This document shows, in pieces, positions 6,717 through 15,530 of a stretch of DNA of 51,570 nt. Every line of letters begins with the position of its first letter. The stretch's first letter is position 1. The DNA lies in IMG/VR virus record IMGVR_UViG_3300036795_000069, positions 1-51,570 of that record, one strand, 5' to 3'. This stretch comes from a virus. The notes beneath the pieces are model-generated. The model was not told where the DNA came from. It ran no database searches and worked only from the letters and a program-made list of their open reading frames with translations. Position numbers and translations under genes: made by a program.

Positions 6717-6848
6717 ATGGACGAAGAGACCGTCGAGACGGATGAGCCAACTCTCGACACGCATGTACACGACACGGAGGCTGCAGAGCACGCTGCTCCG
6801 GAAGACCTCGACACCTCGGAGGTAGACTCGGATGAAGGCCCTAGCTAA
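6717..6848 (+). CDS. acidic mini-protein, 43 aa
   Basis: A 43-aa ORF with AAGGAG seven bases before the ATG encodes a very acidic peptide (about a third Asp/Glu, several His). It overlaps the endolysin start by 17 bases. It could be a coupling leader that exposes the endolysin ribosome site, or an inhibitor-like acidic protein. No family recognised. Confidence 0.5.
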   Translation: MDEETVETDEPTLDTHVHDTEAAEHAAPEDLDTSEVDSDEGPS

Positions 6849-7653
6849 GCTGCTGGACTACTCCAGTGGCGTGCCTAGTGCTCTAAGTGTCAAGAACGCT
6901 GGGTATGCAGGAGCGATCCGATACCTGCACAAGCGTAACCCGAGCGGTGTGCACGTACTCGGAACCACTGAGACGAAGGACTACTTCGCCAACGGTCGTC
7001 AGCTGGCTCTAGTGTACGAAGACACCTCGCCGAGTCGTGCAAGTCAAGGTACCTCGGCTGGTAACGTCGACTCTCAGTGGGCAATGGATCAGGCAGTCGC
7101 TGCTGGCATTCAGAGTCCTCGTGGCGGATACTTCGCTGTCGACTACGATGCAGTCCCCGACACGATCTATCCGTACTTCGAGGGTATTGCCAACAGGATC
7201 GGTGTATCACACTCCTGGGCTTATGGCAGCTACCGAGTGATCGAGGGTCTGTTCGCAGAGGGCCTTATCACCAAGGGTTGGCAGGCTCGAGCGTGGTCAC
7301 ACGGTCTTATGTCCACCAAGGCGTGCCTATACCAAGACATCGGTACGGTGTACGTCGGTGGCGTTGGATGTGACGTCGACTACGCACTCATGGCAGATTG
7401 GGGTCAGCACCCCTACGCTGCAGCTCCTCCCGTTACCCCTACTCCGCCTGCACCTCCTATTACAGAACAGGACGAAGAGATGACTTGGATCGCCAAGCCT
7501 ACCACGAAGGGCACCTACCTACTCGTCATGCCGTTCGCCGTTACCGTACTCGCTGACGGCACGTCGATCAGCAACCTGGAGAATGACCTTGGCATCAAGG
7601 CCACTACTCTCTCGGACGGCGACTTCGCTCGCCTCAAGGCTCTCGTCAAGTAG
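6832..7653 (+). CDS. endolysin, DUF1906 glycoside-hydrolase-like
   Basis: The 273-aa protein has a TIM-barrel lysozyme-like domain at residues 7-200. It shows DYSSGVPS near the N-terminus, YFAVDYDAVPD near 100, SHSWAYGSYRVIEGL, and GVGCDVDYALMADWGQHP near 185. These are hallmarks of the DUF1906/Rv2525c-like family found in actinophage lysins. A Pro-rich linker leads to a 50-residue C-terminal domain, probably wall binding. It should cleave host peptidoglycan. GGAGGT lies eight bases upstream of the start. Confidence 0.85.
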   Translation: MKALAKLLDYSSGVPSALSVKNAGYAGAIRYLHKRNPSGVHVLGTTETKDYFANGRQLALVYEDTSPSRASQGTSAGNVDSQWAMDQAVAAGIQSPRGGYFAVDYDAVPDTIYPYFEGIANRIGVSHSWAYGSYRVIEGLFAEGLITKGWQARAWSHGLMSTKACLYQDIGTVYVGGVGCDVDYALMADWGQHPYAAAPPVTPTPPAPPITEQDEEMTWIAKPTTKGTYLLVMPFAVTVLADGTSISNLENDLGIKATTLSDGDFARLKALVK

Positions 7654-7668
7654 TAAGGAACATACCGA

Positions 7669-9522
7669 ATGACTCTGCCAGCGAACTTGGCTGTCGCAAC
7701 AGTAACAGGTACGCTTCGTGACCAGGCGGAGCAGCCACTGAAGACCATCACGATGGTGTTCCAACCATCCATCGACATGCTTCGGGATCCTACTTCCGGA
7801 GATATCTTCCTCGACGGTACGCCGTATCCCACGTGTGTTACCGACGATACAGACGGAACGTTCTCGATTGACCTCCTACCGTGTAACGATCCTGACAGCA
7901 CACCGATCAACTGGTGGTACATCGTAACCCTAACAGGTACCGACAACGGTGGACAGCAGCTCTCCAAGACGTTCAAGGCAATCGTCATTCACGATGAGGC
8001 AGACCTGAAGTTGGCAGCCATCATCGATGATGGTCCAGACGATGGACCAATTGCAGTCGTGTCTCTCGGCATGTTGTCCGATGTGGACATCAGCACCTCA
8101 CTTCCTACAGATGGTCAGTCGCTGACGTATCACGCGGCGACCAAGAAGTGGATACCTGCGACAATTACAGGTGGAGGCGGTGACGACCTCAGCGACTACT
8201 ACACCAAAGAGGAAGTCGCCGCACTTCTTGGTGACTATGTCACCAGCGACACGCTCGAGACGTACGCACTCATCAGTGATGTCAGTACAGCACTTGCAAC
8301 GAAGCTTAGTGTTGACGATGCTGCCGACACCTACGCAACAGCTACTGCTCAGGCAGCTGATGCAACCAACATCTCCGACCTACAAGGGCGAGTTTCCTCT
8401 CTGGAAACAGGAGGCTCTACTGGTGGAGCTGGTGTAGTCCTGCTAGATGGCTTCGATGGTGCTAGTGACGACGACAAGCTCGGTGCAGCGATGACGTATG
8501 CTGCAGCTCAGACATACCACCCCACGATCCAGCTTCTGAATCGTGCCTACTCGTTCACGGTTGCAAGGACCTTGTACGATGGCTTCAGGATGCAGGGGCC
8601 TCCTGGTTACAGTAATGCTGAGAAGTCCGCGCCTAACATGGCCTGCAAGGTTGATGTCAACGTCGCTGGTGGTATTTGGCTCAATGCGACCTCGGGAAGC
8701 TTCACGTGGGACCTGTACCTCGCACACCTGTGCTTCACGGGTCACTCTACTGTACAGTTCCTCGCCACGACTAACGGTGGCCTGTACTGTGCACTGCTTC
8801 GCGACTTGACCTTCGCGAACTTCAAGTCGGTGATGGGTTCACAGGCAGCCAAGTGTCAGATGACAGCTTGTGTGTTCGATGGCTTCTGGGATGTGGACAA
8901 CTCGTACGCTGGAGCCTTCCACATTGCTGGATCCGACAACAACCTCTGGCCATCAGGCATGTTGCTCGACTCAGGTACAGCCTTCAACAGTGGCGCTGTA
9001 GGTCAGTACCACCTCTGGTGTGACTTCCTCGAGAACACGACCATTGGTCCTATCTTCATTACCTGTGAAGGTAACTGGAGCGGCATCAAGGTTTCAGGAC
9101 CTGCTTACAACTCTGGTGGATCGAACCTCGGTGGTCTGTTGGTCTTCTCGCCTGGCCTTCGTGTGCAGGGACGTAACATCGGACAGCCTTGTAACGGTGC
9201 AGTCATGAGGATCGAAGGCGGAATCGTATCTCTACGGGATGCCTCTCCAGCCTTCGGAATGGCTTCCCCATCCAGCAACACACACAGTCCAGTAGATGCT
9301 GGCATCATCCACCAGACAGCTGGCATGCTGATTGCCGACGGCATCATGTACGACCACGCTACGGGAGTTGCTGAGACCGTTCCACTGCTATACTCGGCAG
9401 GTGGAATAGCTATTATCTCCCGCGCGTTGCTCGGCTCCAAGGGTGGTGCTTGGACTGGTAAGCCAGGTACGAAGGCTTCCGGTGGCACGATCACCAACGA
9501 CAGCACCATGACAACGCTGTAG
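7669..9522 (+). CDS. tail spike/fibre protein
   Basis: The 617-aa protein begins with a carboxypeptidase-regulatory-like beta-sandwich (residues 1-110). It continues with a linker containing a DLSDYYTKEEVAALLGDYVT-type trimerisation repeat and a short coiled coil (ATNISDLQGRVSSLETGG). The last 350 residues form a beta-helix-like region rich in Gly, Asn and small residues, as in pectate-lyase-fold spikes. It is probably the receptor-binding or polysaccharide-degrading appendage; no catalytic residues can be assigned by eye. Confidence 0.75.
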   Translation: MTLPANLAVATVTGTLRDQAEQPLKTITMVFQPSIDMLRDPTSGDIFLDGTPYPTCVTDDTDGTFSIDLLPCNDPDSTPINWWYIVTLTGTDNGGQQLSKTFKAIVIHDEADLKLAAIIDDGPDDGPIAVVSLGMLSDVDISTSLPTDGQSLTYHAATKKWIPATITGGGGDDLSDYYTKEEVAALLGDYVTSDTLETYALISDVSTALATKLSVDDAADTYATATAQAADATNISDLQGRVSSLETGGSTGGAGVVLLDGFDGASDDDKLGAAMTYAAAQTYHPTIQLLNRAYSFTVARTLYDGFRMQGPPGYSNAEKSAPNMACKVDVNVAGGIWLNATSGSFTWDLYLAHLCFTGHSTVQFLATTNGGLYCALLRDLTFANFKSVMGSQAAKCQMTACVFDGFWDVDNSYAGAFHIAGSDNNLWPSGMLLDSGTAFNSGAVGQYHLWCDFLENTTIGPIFITCEGNWSGIKVSGPAYNSGGSNLGGLLVFSPGLRVQGRNIGQPCNGAVMRIEGGIVSLRDASPAFGMASPSSNTHSPVDAGIIHQTAGMLIADGIMYDHATGVAETVPLLYSAGGIAIISRALLGSKGGAWTGKPGTKASGGTITNDSTMTTL

Positions 9523-9541
9523 TCAACAACCAGGAGAGGTA

Positions 9542-9817
9542 ATGGCAGATCACCAGATCAGGAAGTGCCCGATCTGCGGGCAGACTGACGACTCACCTCG
9601 TCATGTCGACGATCGTGCAACGGGTCTTCCGTTGCCTTTCCATGTCGACTGTCACGCGAACTCGGGCTGCGGAGTCTGCGTTGCAGTCCTCGCTCGTCCA
9701 GAGGTCACTGGCAAGCAGAACGACGAGCTCCGTACCGTCCTCGAGCCACTGAGCCACTTGCAGTGGTCGCTCACTGAAGACGGTGTAGTCACCTACACAG
9801 AGAACGTGGAGGCGTAA
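9542..9817 (+). CDS. zinc-ribbon protein, 91 aa
   Basis: An N-terminal CPICGQTDDSPRH knuckle and CHANSGCGVC near residue 40 suggest a treble-clef or zinc-ribbon fold. The rest is helical. GGAGAGGT precedes the ATG. It sits between tail fibre genes, an unusual place for a zinc protein, and could be a small capsid-associated or regulatory protein. Function unknown. Confidence 0.7.
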   Translation: MADHQIRKCPICGQTDDSPRHVDDRATGLPLPFHVDCHANSGCGVCVAVLARPEVTGKQNDELRTVLEPLSHLQWSLTEDGVVTYTENVEA

Positions 9818-9820
9818 GCC

Positions 9821-10204
9821 ATGGCACCCTCTGGATTGCCTACAACGGCTGCGAACCGTGTGATCGACTGGTCTCACGGTCTCAGTGCCACAGCTCCGAC
9901 TACGCCAATGAAGGTCGCCATCACGACGACCGCTCCGACGGCTTCGGCAGCTGGTACTAAGGTTTCTGGTCCAGCTGATCAGACGCTGACTCAGGGTGCT
10001 GCGGCCTCCAACTCGTCGGCGAACACTACAGCGCTTACCTGGTCAGGTATGCCTGCTACGACAACCGTAGGCGTCGATGAATACGATGCCGTTCCCTTCC
10101 GGTGGTGGTTCGGTCAGCTAGCAACATCCCGAACTACCTCGAGCGGAGACATCCTCACCATCGCCATCGGCTCGTACACCACAGCAATCAACCCGAGCAC
10201 GTAG
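9821..10204 (+). CDS. tail fibre-associated protein
   Basis: The 127-aa Thr/Ala/Ser-rich protein (ITTTAPTASAAGTKVSG, TWSGMPATTTVGVDEY) resembles small phage tail proteins adjoining fibres, with beta-strand periodicity. It is four codon-sized units from the next fibre gene and probably cotranslated. Role in the tail tip or fibre attachment is inferred from position and composition. Confidence 0.6.
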   Translation: MAPSGLPTTAANRVIDWSHGLSATAPTTPMKVAITTTAPTASAAGTKVSGPADQTLTQGAAASNSSANTTALTWSGMPATTTVGVDEYDAVPFRWWFGQLATSRTTSSGDILTIAIGSYTTAINPST

Positions 10205-10207
10205 CCC

Positions 10208-11815
10208 ATGACAGTCGCTCTGGACGCGATTGGCCCGTCATCCACCGGGCAGGCAGCCATCTCCGCCGGCAATACCTCCACCTGGTTGCACACGGTCGGG
10301 GCCGGCGCAAACCAGGTCCTGTACGTCGGTATCGCGGTTGGATTTTTCAGCACCGACACCAGCGGCTCGACCACGGCAGCGACGTATAACGGTGTCGCGA
10401 TGACTTCGATCGGCAAAGTCAAGAGCAACAACAGCGGGAATGGTTATGTCGAGGTGTTCCGCCTCATCGCCCCCCCGCAGGGCGCGCACACAGTGTCGGT
10501 CGTCTGCTCAACATCGCCAACTTCTATGGTGGGCGGTTCGTTGTCCTACAACGGAGCTAACCAGACTACGCCCAATACTACCCCCGTTACCAACTTCGGC
10601 TCTGGTACCAACCCCAACTGCTCGGTTACCGGTGGTGCGGTCGGAGACCTGGCGCTCAACTTCGCCTGCTGTGGGTCGGCGTTCACCGCGTCGAACGGCA
10701 CGGTCGAGATTCAGAACAACTTTAGCACCCAGTCGGGGGCGGGGTGCATGTCCTGCTCACAGTTCGCGGGGAGCGCATCGGCGGTGTCGATGGGCTACAC
10801 GGCCGGGAACGACTGGTGGGGCATCGTTGGGTTCGACATCAAGGCGGCCACGGGCGGATCTACTGTCAACGCCTCGGTTGCTGCAGCCTCGACAAGTCAG
10901 ACAGCTGCGGGAGCCAAGCTAACCGAACAGGCTACTGTTGCTGAGGCTTCGACATCGCAGACAACAGTCGCTGACAAGCTTACGGAACAGGCTGCAGTTC
11001 ATGCAGCCTCGACTAGTCAAACGACAGCAACGCCTACACCAGTCGCAGGTAGTGTTGTAGAGGCTTCAACTTCACAGGCAACAGCTGGTGCAAGCCTTAC
11101 AGAGGTAGCAACTGCCGCAGCTGCCTCAATTGCATCAACTACCGTAGGCGCTGCACTAACTGAACAGGCTCAGGCATCGGCTGCTTCAACAAGCTCAGCA
11201 GTTGTGGCAGCTGATACAATTGCACCAGGCGCATCTAGTGCTGTATCCACTTCAGGTGCTAGTGTCGGGGCAACTCTTACTGAGCAGGCTACAGTACACG
11301 CCTTAAGTACGTCGCAGTTGTCAGCAGATGCATCCGGATCTGGTAACGTCGATGCGTCTGTAGCAGCTGGATCAACCAGCTCGGCTACAGTGGGTGTATC
11401 CATAAGTGAGTTCGCAGCTGTAGCGGCAGCCTCGAAGTCTAGTGCCTCAGCTGAAGTCATCATCACAGTCAATCCCAGCGTGGCTATGACTAGTGCATCT
11501 GAAGCGTCTGTGGAAGCATTGGTAACGATGCCAGCAGGTGTTGCCGCACTAAGTACGTCACAAGCTTCTGCTACGGCATTCGAGAACGCAATGCCTTCAG
11601 TGGCTGTCATAAGCACATCAGAGGCTGTAGTAGACGAAGGTCCGCGAGCAGAACGGAACATCACATTGGTAATTGGTCCAATCACTCCAGGATGGTTTGT
11701 AGAAGCCATCTCGAACAGTGACTGGGTCAATAGCATACTCAGCAACTCGGATTGGGCAAACACTGAACCTACAGCGGGCGACTGGGTCGCTGGCCCTGTA
11801 GCAGCTTTTTCATAG
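10208..11815 (+). CDS. chimeric fibre protein with Ala/Ser repeats
   Basis: This 535-aa protein has two unlike parts. Residues 1-220 form a Gly/Ser/Thr-rich beta domain with paired cysteines (NFACCGS, GCMSCSQF); its DNA is visibly more GC-rich, with CCC, GGG and GGC codons. Residues 220-480 are degenerate repeats of about 20 residues (AASTSQT.A.A.LTEQA.V) in AT-richer DNA matching the neighbours. A C-terminal tail has a WVNSILSNSDWANTEP tandem. It is probably a structural appendage. The composition break suggests the N-terminal domain was acquired from another phage. Confidence 0.65.
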   Translation: MTVALDAIGPSSTGQAAISAGNTSTWLHTVGAGANQVLYVGIAVGFFSTDTSGSTTAATYNGVAMTSIGKVKSNNSGNGYVEVFRLIAPPQGAHTVSVVCSTSPTSMVGGSLSYNGANQTTPNTTPVTNFGSGTNPNCSVTGGAVGDLALNFACCGSAFTASNGTVEIQNNFSTQSGAGCMSCSQFAGSASAVSMGYTAGNDWWGIVGFDIKAATGGSTVNASVAAASTSQTAAGAKLTEQATVAEASTSQTTVADKLTEQAAVHAASTSQTTATPTPVAGSVVEASTSQATAGASLTEVATAAAASIASTTVGAALTEQAQASAASTSSAVVAADTIAPGASSAVSTSGASVGATLTEQATVHALSTSQLSADASGSGNVDASVAAGSTSSATVGVSISEFAAVAAASKSSASAEVIITVNPSVAMTSASEASVEALVTMPAGVAALSTSQASATAFENAMPSVAVISTSEAVVDEGPRAERNITLVIGPITPGWFVEAISNSDWVNSILSNSDWANTEPTAGDWVAGPVAAFS

Positions 11816-11830
11816 GAGCGGAGACTCGCT

Positions 11831-12178
11831 GTGGCACTCGACATTACATTGGACACGGTATATATTGCCCTGGTAACGGGTGATCCAACCGATGAGGATT
11901 GGGTGGAGGTTAACTGGACTAGGGTAGCTCCGCCAACTCCTCCCGCAGGAGTTACTTCCACGGCGGCTATCTACCACCTGTCAACCGAGTTTCGGTGGTT
12001 CAAGATCACGGCCTTCGACGATGCTGGTGATACGGACTTCGCGTGGGTCAAGTTCCTGTGCGGTCCAGCATCTGGTGATGTGTCGTGGCCATCAGCTGGA
12101 TCGCCGAACCTGTACTGTAAGATCTCAGACAGTCCGGAAGTTCCGGTTCTGCCTATAGGTGCAATGAAGGTGACCTGA
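11831..12178 (+). CDS. hypothetical structural protein, 115 aa
   Basis: The 115-aa beta-rich protein (LVTGDPTDEDWVEVNWTRVA, FRWFKITAFDDAGDTDFAWV) starts at GTG 11831, with GGAG and CGGAG upstream. It lies between the fibre genes and the terminase and overlaps the terminase start by one base. It could be a virion decoration or fibre-tip protein. Not recognised. Confidence 0.65.
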   Translation: MALDITLDTVYIALVTGDPTDEDWVEVNWTRVAPPTPPAGVTSTAAIYHLSTEFRWFKITAFDDAGDTDFAWVKFLCGPASGDVSWPSAGSPNLYCKISDSPEVPVLPIGAMKVT

Positions 12179-13596
12179 TGGCTAAGACCATTGACAAGTA
12201 CGCGTACTTCAAGCGGATCGGCTATGAGCCACACTCTGCTGCACAGCACTCGTACCACACGAGTCCTGCACGGTTCCGCGTACCTTGCTGCGGTCGACGC
12301 TTTGGTAAGAGCACCATGGCAGGAACAGATCTCGAGCCTAAGCTGTTCATTCCGAAGACTCGTTACTGGATCGTCGGTCCTACGTACGACTTGGGCGAGA
12401 AGGAGTTTCGTGTCATCTGGGACCACCTGATCGTCCAGATGATGTTCGGTAAGGACAAGCGAGTCAAGAAGGCGTACAACAAGCGTTCCGGCGACATGTA
12501 CATCGAGATGCCTTGGGGTTCTCGTGTCGAAGTTCGCTCAGCTGACCACCCAGAGAACCTGGTCGGTGAGGCTCTCGATGGTGTGATCATGTCAGAGGCT
12601 GCCAAGCAGAAGAAGGAAACCTGGGAGCGTTTCATCCGACCAGCTCTGGCTGACAAGCGTGGCTTCGCAGACTTTCCCACCACACCAGAGGGATTCAATT
12701 GGCTGCACGAGCTTTGGCAGTACGGTCAGAACCCTAGCATGCCCATGTACGACTCGTGGAACTTCCCGTCCTGGGCTAACACGAAGGTGTACCCCGAGGG
12801 TCGTATTGACCCGGAGATCCAGCTACTCGAGCTGACCACTGCAGCAGAGTGGTTCCTTCAGGAGATCGCCGCCGAGTTTGCTGCCTTCGTCGGTAAGATC
12901 TTTCCTGAGTGGAACGAGGCTACACATGTTACTGACATTGAGTTCGATCCAGCACTTCCGAACTATGGCTGCTTCGACTGGGGTTATACTAATCCCTTGG
13001 CCTTCATTGAGTTCCAGGTTACGCCTCGCGATGAGATCCGTGTGTGGCGTGAGCACTACAAGCCCTACACCACCCTTGAGGACCACATCAACATTCTCAA
13101 GGGACGTGAGCAGCCAGTAGGATACCACCTAGACACAACGTTTGGTGATGCAGCAGACCCTGAAGCTGTTGCAGTCATCAACCAGAAGTTCGCACCATGC
13201 TTGGCTGATCCACTGGCGAAGGAGAACTGGCGTCAAGGCATCGACTTGATGCGGAGCTTCATGAAGCCTCGGCCGAGCATGATCGAGATCGACGAGTACG
13301 GTACACCAGCGAACGATCGTCCAGGCTACTTCATCGACAGGAAGTGCCTGAACACGATTAGGGAGCATAACAATTATCGTGCCAAGACTCCAGTACGAGG
13401 TCAGAACGTCCCAGAAATGGGTCAGAAACTTGACGATCATGCTATCGATGCTCTGCGTTACGGACTTATGCATCTGTACGTACTGGGTGCTCAGCACCAT
13501 CTGAACGAGGTATACACGTCAGGTTCAGATACGACGAATACCACCAATGGAGGATTCTTCACGATGGGCGACATGGAGAGTGGAGGTGACTTTTAA
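12178..13596 (+). CDS. terminase large subunit
   Basis: The 472-aa DNA-packaging motor has a Walker A-like CCGRRFGKSTMAG near residue 38, a Walker B-like region VIMSEAA near 137 and adenine/coupling motifs between them. The RNase H-like nuclease domain has FDWGYTNPLAF near 265 (first Asp), LDTTFGDAADPEA near 320 and DHAIDALRYGL near 420 (last Asp). It packages DNA into the prohead and makes the terminal cut. It sits directly before the portal gene (one-base overlap). Confidence 0.93.
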   Translation: MAKTIDKYAYFKRIGYEPHSAAQHSYHTSPARFRVPCCGRRFGKSTMAGTDLEPKLFIPKTRYWIVGPTYDLGEKEFRVIWDHLIVQMMFGKDKRVKKAYNKRSGDMYIEMPWGSRVEVRSADHPENLVGEALDGVIMSEAAKQKKETWERFIRPALADKRGFADFPTTPEGFNWLHELWQYGQNPSMPMYDSWNFPSWANTKVYPEGRIDPEIQLLELTTAAEWFLQEIAAEFAAFVGKIFPEWNEATHVTDIEFDPALPNYGCFDWGYTNPLAFIEFQVTPRDEIRVWREHYKPYTTLEDHINILKGREQPVGYHLDTTFGDAADPEAVAVINQKFAPCLADPLAKENWRQGIDLMRSFMKPRPSMIEIDEYGTPANDRPGYFIDRKCLNTIREHNNYRAKTPVRGQNVPEMGQKLDDHAIDALRYGLMHLYVLGAQHHLNEVYTSGSDTTNTTNGGFFTMGDMESGGDF

Positions 13597-15188
13597 TGGT
13601 CTCCCTGTGGGGCTTTGGAAAGAAGGCAAGCGGGTCTCAGGTTGCTGTCTCTACACCGGATACTCGTCATAGTGGTCAGATGACGATGACCGACGTGCTC
13701 GAGAGGTACGACATCGTCAGCGTAGACGAGATGGCGCAGTCGGTCATCGTGACTGAGAAGCCTGGCAAGCAGTTCGTCGGTAAGGTCTCCGACGTACCGA
13801 TCGGTGAGATTGGCTCGTCTTCACCCTCACCGTTCACATCGTTCACTCGCATGGAGTACAACAACAAGCTGCGGGGTCTTCAGGGCCTGCAGACGTATGA
13901 CAAGATGCGACGTGGAGACGGCACCGTACGGAGTTCACTGAGGATGCTTCGGACTCCTGTGTTGGCAGCTGAGTGGTTCGTGCAGCCGGCATCTGACTCC
14001 AAGCGTGATCAGAACGTGGCAGAGTTCATCTGGAACAACCTGAACTGCTGGATGTCCAATGCGTGGGGTCAGGTTCTCTTCGAGTCGACACTCATGCTGG
14101 ACTTTGGCTACTACATGTTCGAAAAGGTGTTCTGGGATCAGGAGCCACGGGCGAAGGGGATGGTGAGCTGGAAGAAGCTTGCGCCTCGTCACCCGATGGA
14201 TGTCGAACAGTGGCACTTCGACACCAATGGCGGTCCGGCGAGTGTCGACTTCTATCCGTGGGATCAGTTCGAGTTCGTCGACAAGAACATCAAGATCGAT
14301 AAGCTCCTCGTCATGTCGTACGACAAGGAGGCAGGTAACATCCAGGGCATTAGTGCTCTTCGGTCCGCCTACAAGCACTGGTTCTACAAGGACAACCTTC
14401 TGAAGATTGACGCCATCCAGAAGGAGCGTCACGGCATCGGTGTACCGATCATCAAGCTGCCTCCGAACTTTACTGATGCGGATCGTAAGCTCGCTGAGGA
14501 GATGGGTCGTAACCTTCGTACCAACGAACGTGCGCACATCATCCTCCCTCCGAACTGGGACATCATGTTTGCCAAGCTGGAAGGTCAGCACGTCGACGCC
14601 CTAGCTTCGGTGAACCTGCACAACCAGGAGCTCTGGGGGAACATCCTCGGTGGGTTCATGAATCCTGGTGACAAGCAGCAGGGTGCTGCGATCTCAGACC
14701 TTCAAGTGTTCTTCCTGAAGGCTTCTCAGTACGTCGCAGGCATCGTACGAGACACCTTCAACAAGCATGCCATTCCTCAGCTAGTTGACTACAACTGGAT
14801 GAGGCTCAATGGTTATCCGGAGTTAAAGGCTAGGTCGATCGCGGAGCAGGTCGACACACGTACGCTCAGCTTTGCCCTTCGTAACCTCGTTGGTTCTGGC
14901 CTTATCACTCCCGATGGCCAACTCGAGGATGTCCTACGTAACATCATGGACTTGCCTAACTTCGATGAGGCAACGGCTCGTATGGTTCCTACGCCTCAAG
15001 CGAATCCCGACGATGAAGAAGTCGGCCCTGATGGTAAGCCCATCCCTCCTGGCTCTGCGAACCCGCCAGTCCCGGGAGCACCCAAGCCGCCGGCGCCTGC
15101 TAGGGTTGGTCCTCCCAGGCAATCCCCCAAAGCAGGCGTCGGCCTTCCTCGACCCAACGCAGGACGTGACGCTAGCGGAGGCAAGTAA
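13596..15188 (+). CDS. portal protein, DUF935/Mu gp29-like
   Basis: The 530-aa portal is recognisable by FTSFTRMEYNNKLRGLQGLQ near residue 80, the long stem/wing region, and MNPGDKQQGAAISDLQVFFL near 350 followed by the helical crown. It ends with a Pro/Gly-rich tail (PGSANPPVPGAPKPPAPA). The dodecameric portal is the packaging gate and tail joint. The first codons (residues 2-14) are encoded by a copy of the dispersed repeat, which is odd for a structural protein. Confidence 0.88.
   Translation: MVSLWGFGKKASGSQVAVSTPDTRHSGQMTMTDVLERYDIVSVDEMAQSVIVTEKPGKQFVGKVSDVPIGEIGSSSPSPFTSFTRMEYNNKLRGLQGLQTYDKMRRGDGTVRSSLRMLRTPVLAAEWFVQPASDSKRDQNVAEFIWNNLNCWMSNAWGQVLFESTLMLDFGYYMFEKVFWDQEPRAKGMVSWKKLAPRHPMDVEQWHFDTNGGPASVDFYPWDQFEFVDKNIKIDKLLVMSYDKEAGNIQGISALRSAYKHWFYKDNLLKIDAIQKERHGIGVPIIKLPPNFTDADRKLAEEMGRNLRTNERAHIILPPNWDIMFAKLEGQHVDALASVNLHNQELWGNILGGFMNPGDKQQGAAISDLQVFFLKASQYVAGIVRDTFNKHAIPQLVDYNWMRLNGYPELKARSIAEQVDTRTLSFALRNLVGSGLITPDGQLEDVLRNIMDLPNFDEATARMVPTPQANPDDEEVGPDGKPIPPGSANPPVPGAPKPPAPARVGPPRQSPKAGVGLPRPNAGRDASGGK
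13601..13638 (+). repeat. Dispersed element inside the portal 5' end
   Basis: CTCCCTGTGG, 15 bases, then GCAAGCGGGTCTC matches the copies at 5323 and 21541. Here it starts two bases after the portal start codon and is translated as part of the N-terminus. Confidence 0.65.
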
Positions 15189-15233
15189 AGGAGTGTGATA
15201 TTATATACTGCCATCGTGTACTGATCGATCAGG

Positions 15234-15248
15234 CTAATTTACAATTAG
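15234..15248. promoter_or_regulatory. Small palindrome between portal and next gene
   Basis: CTAATT and AATTAG flank a 3-base centre in the 81-bp gap after the portal gene. The same gap contains ATATTATATAC, an AT-rich box that could be a -10. It is possibly an operator or an internal promoter; weak evidence. Confidence 0.3.
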
Positions 15249-15269
15249 GCAACAGGGAGAGGTAGCGAG

Positions 15270-15530
15270 ATGGCCAAAGGAAAAGCAGGCGCCACGAAGA
15301 GTGGTGGTAAGCAGCTTGGCGCCATGAAGAAAGTGGCTCCTCCGAAGGGTCCAGCAGGCAAAGGTACCGCCATGACGAAGGGTGGACCGAAGCAGGCCAA
15401 TCCGGCAGCGACCGGTAAGTCTCCCTCTCCCTTCGCCAAGGCTGTTCCCCCGAAGAAGCAAGCAGGTACCTCCCAGCGTACGAAGGCTGGTAAGGGTACG
15501 AAGGCGATGCCAAAGAAGGCCCCCAAGTGA
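15270..15530 (+). CDS. Lys/Ala/Gly/Pro-rich basic protein, 86 aa
   Basis: The 86-aa, low-complexity, highly basic protein (KKVAPPKGPAGKG, KKQAGTSQRTKAGKGTK) looks like a histone H1 tail. AGGGAGAGGT precedes the ATG, and it overlaps the protease start by four bases. Position between portal and protease suggests an internal head protein that neutralises DNA charge or a scaffold helper; inference only. Confidence 0.65.
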   Translation: MAKGKAGATKSGGKQLGAMKKVAPPKGPAGKGTAMTKGGPKQANPAATGKSPSPFAKAVPPKKQAGTSQRTKAGKGTKAMPKKAPK

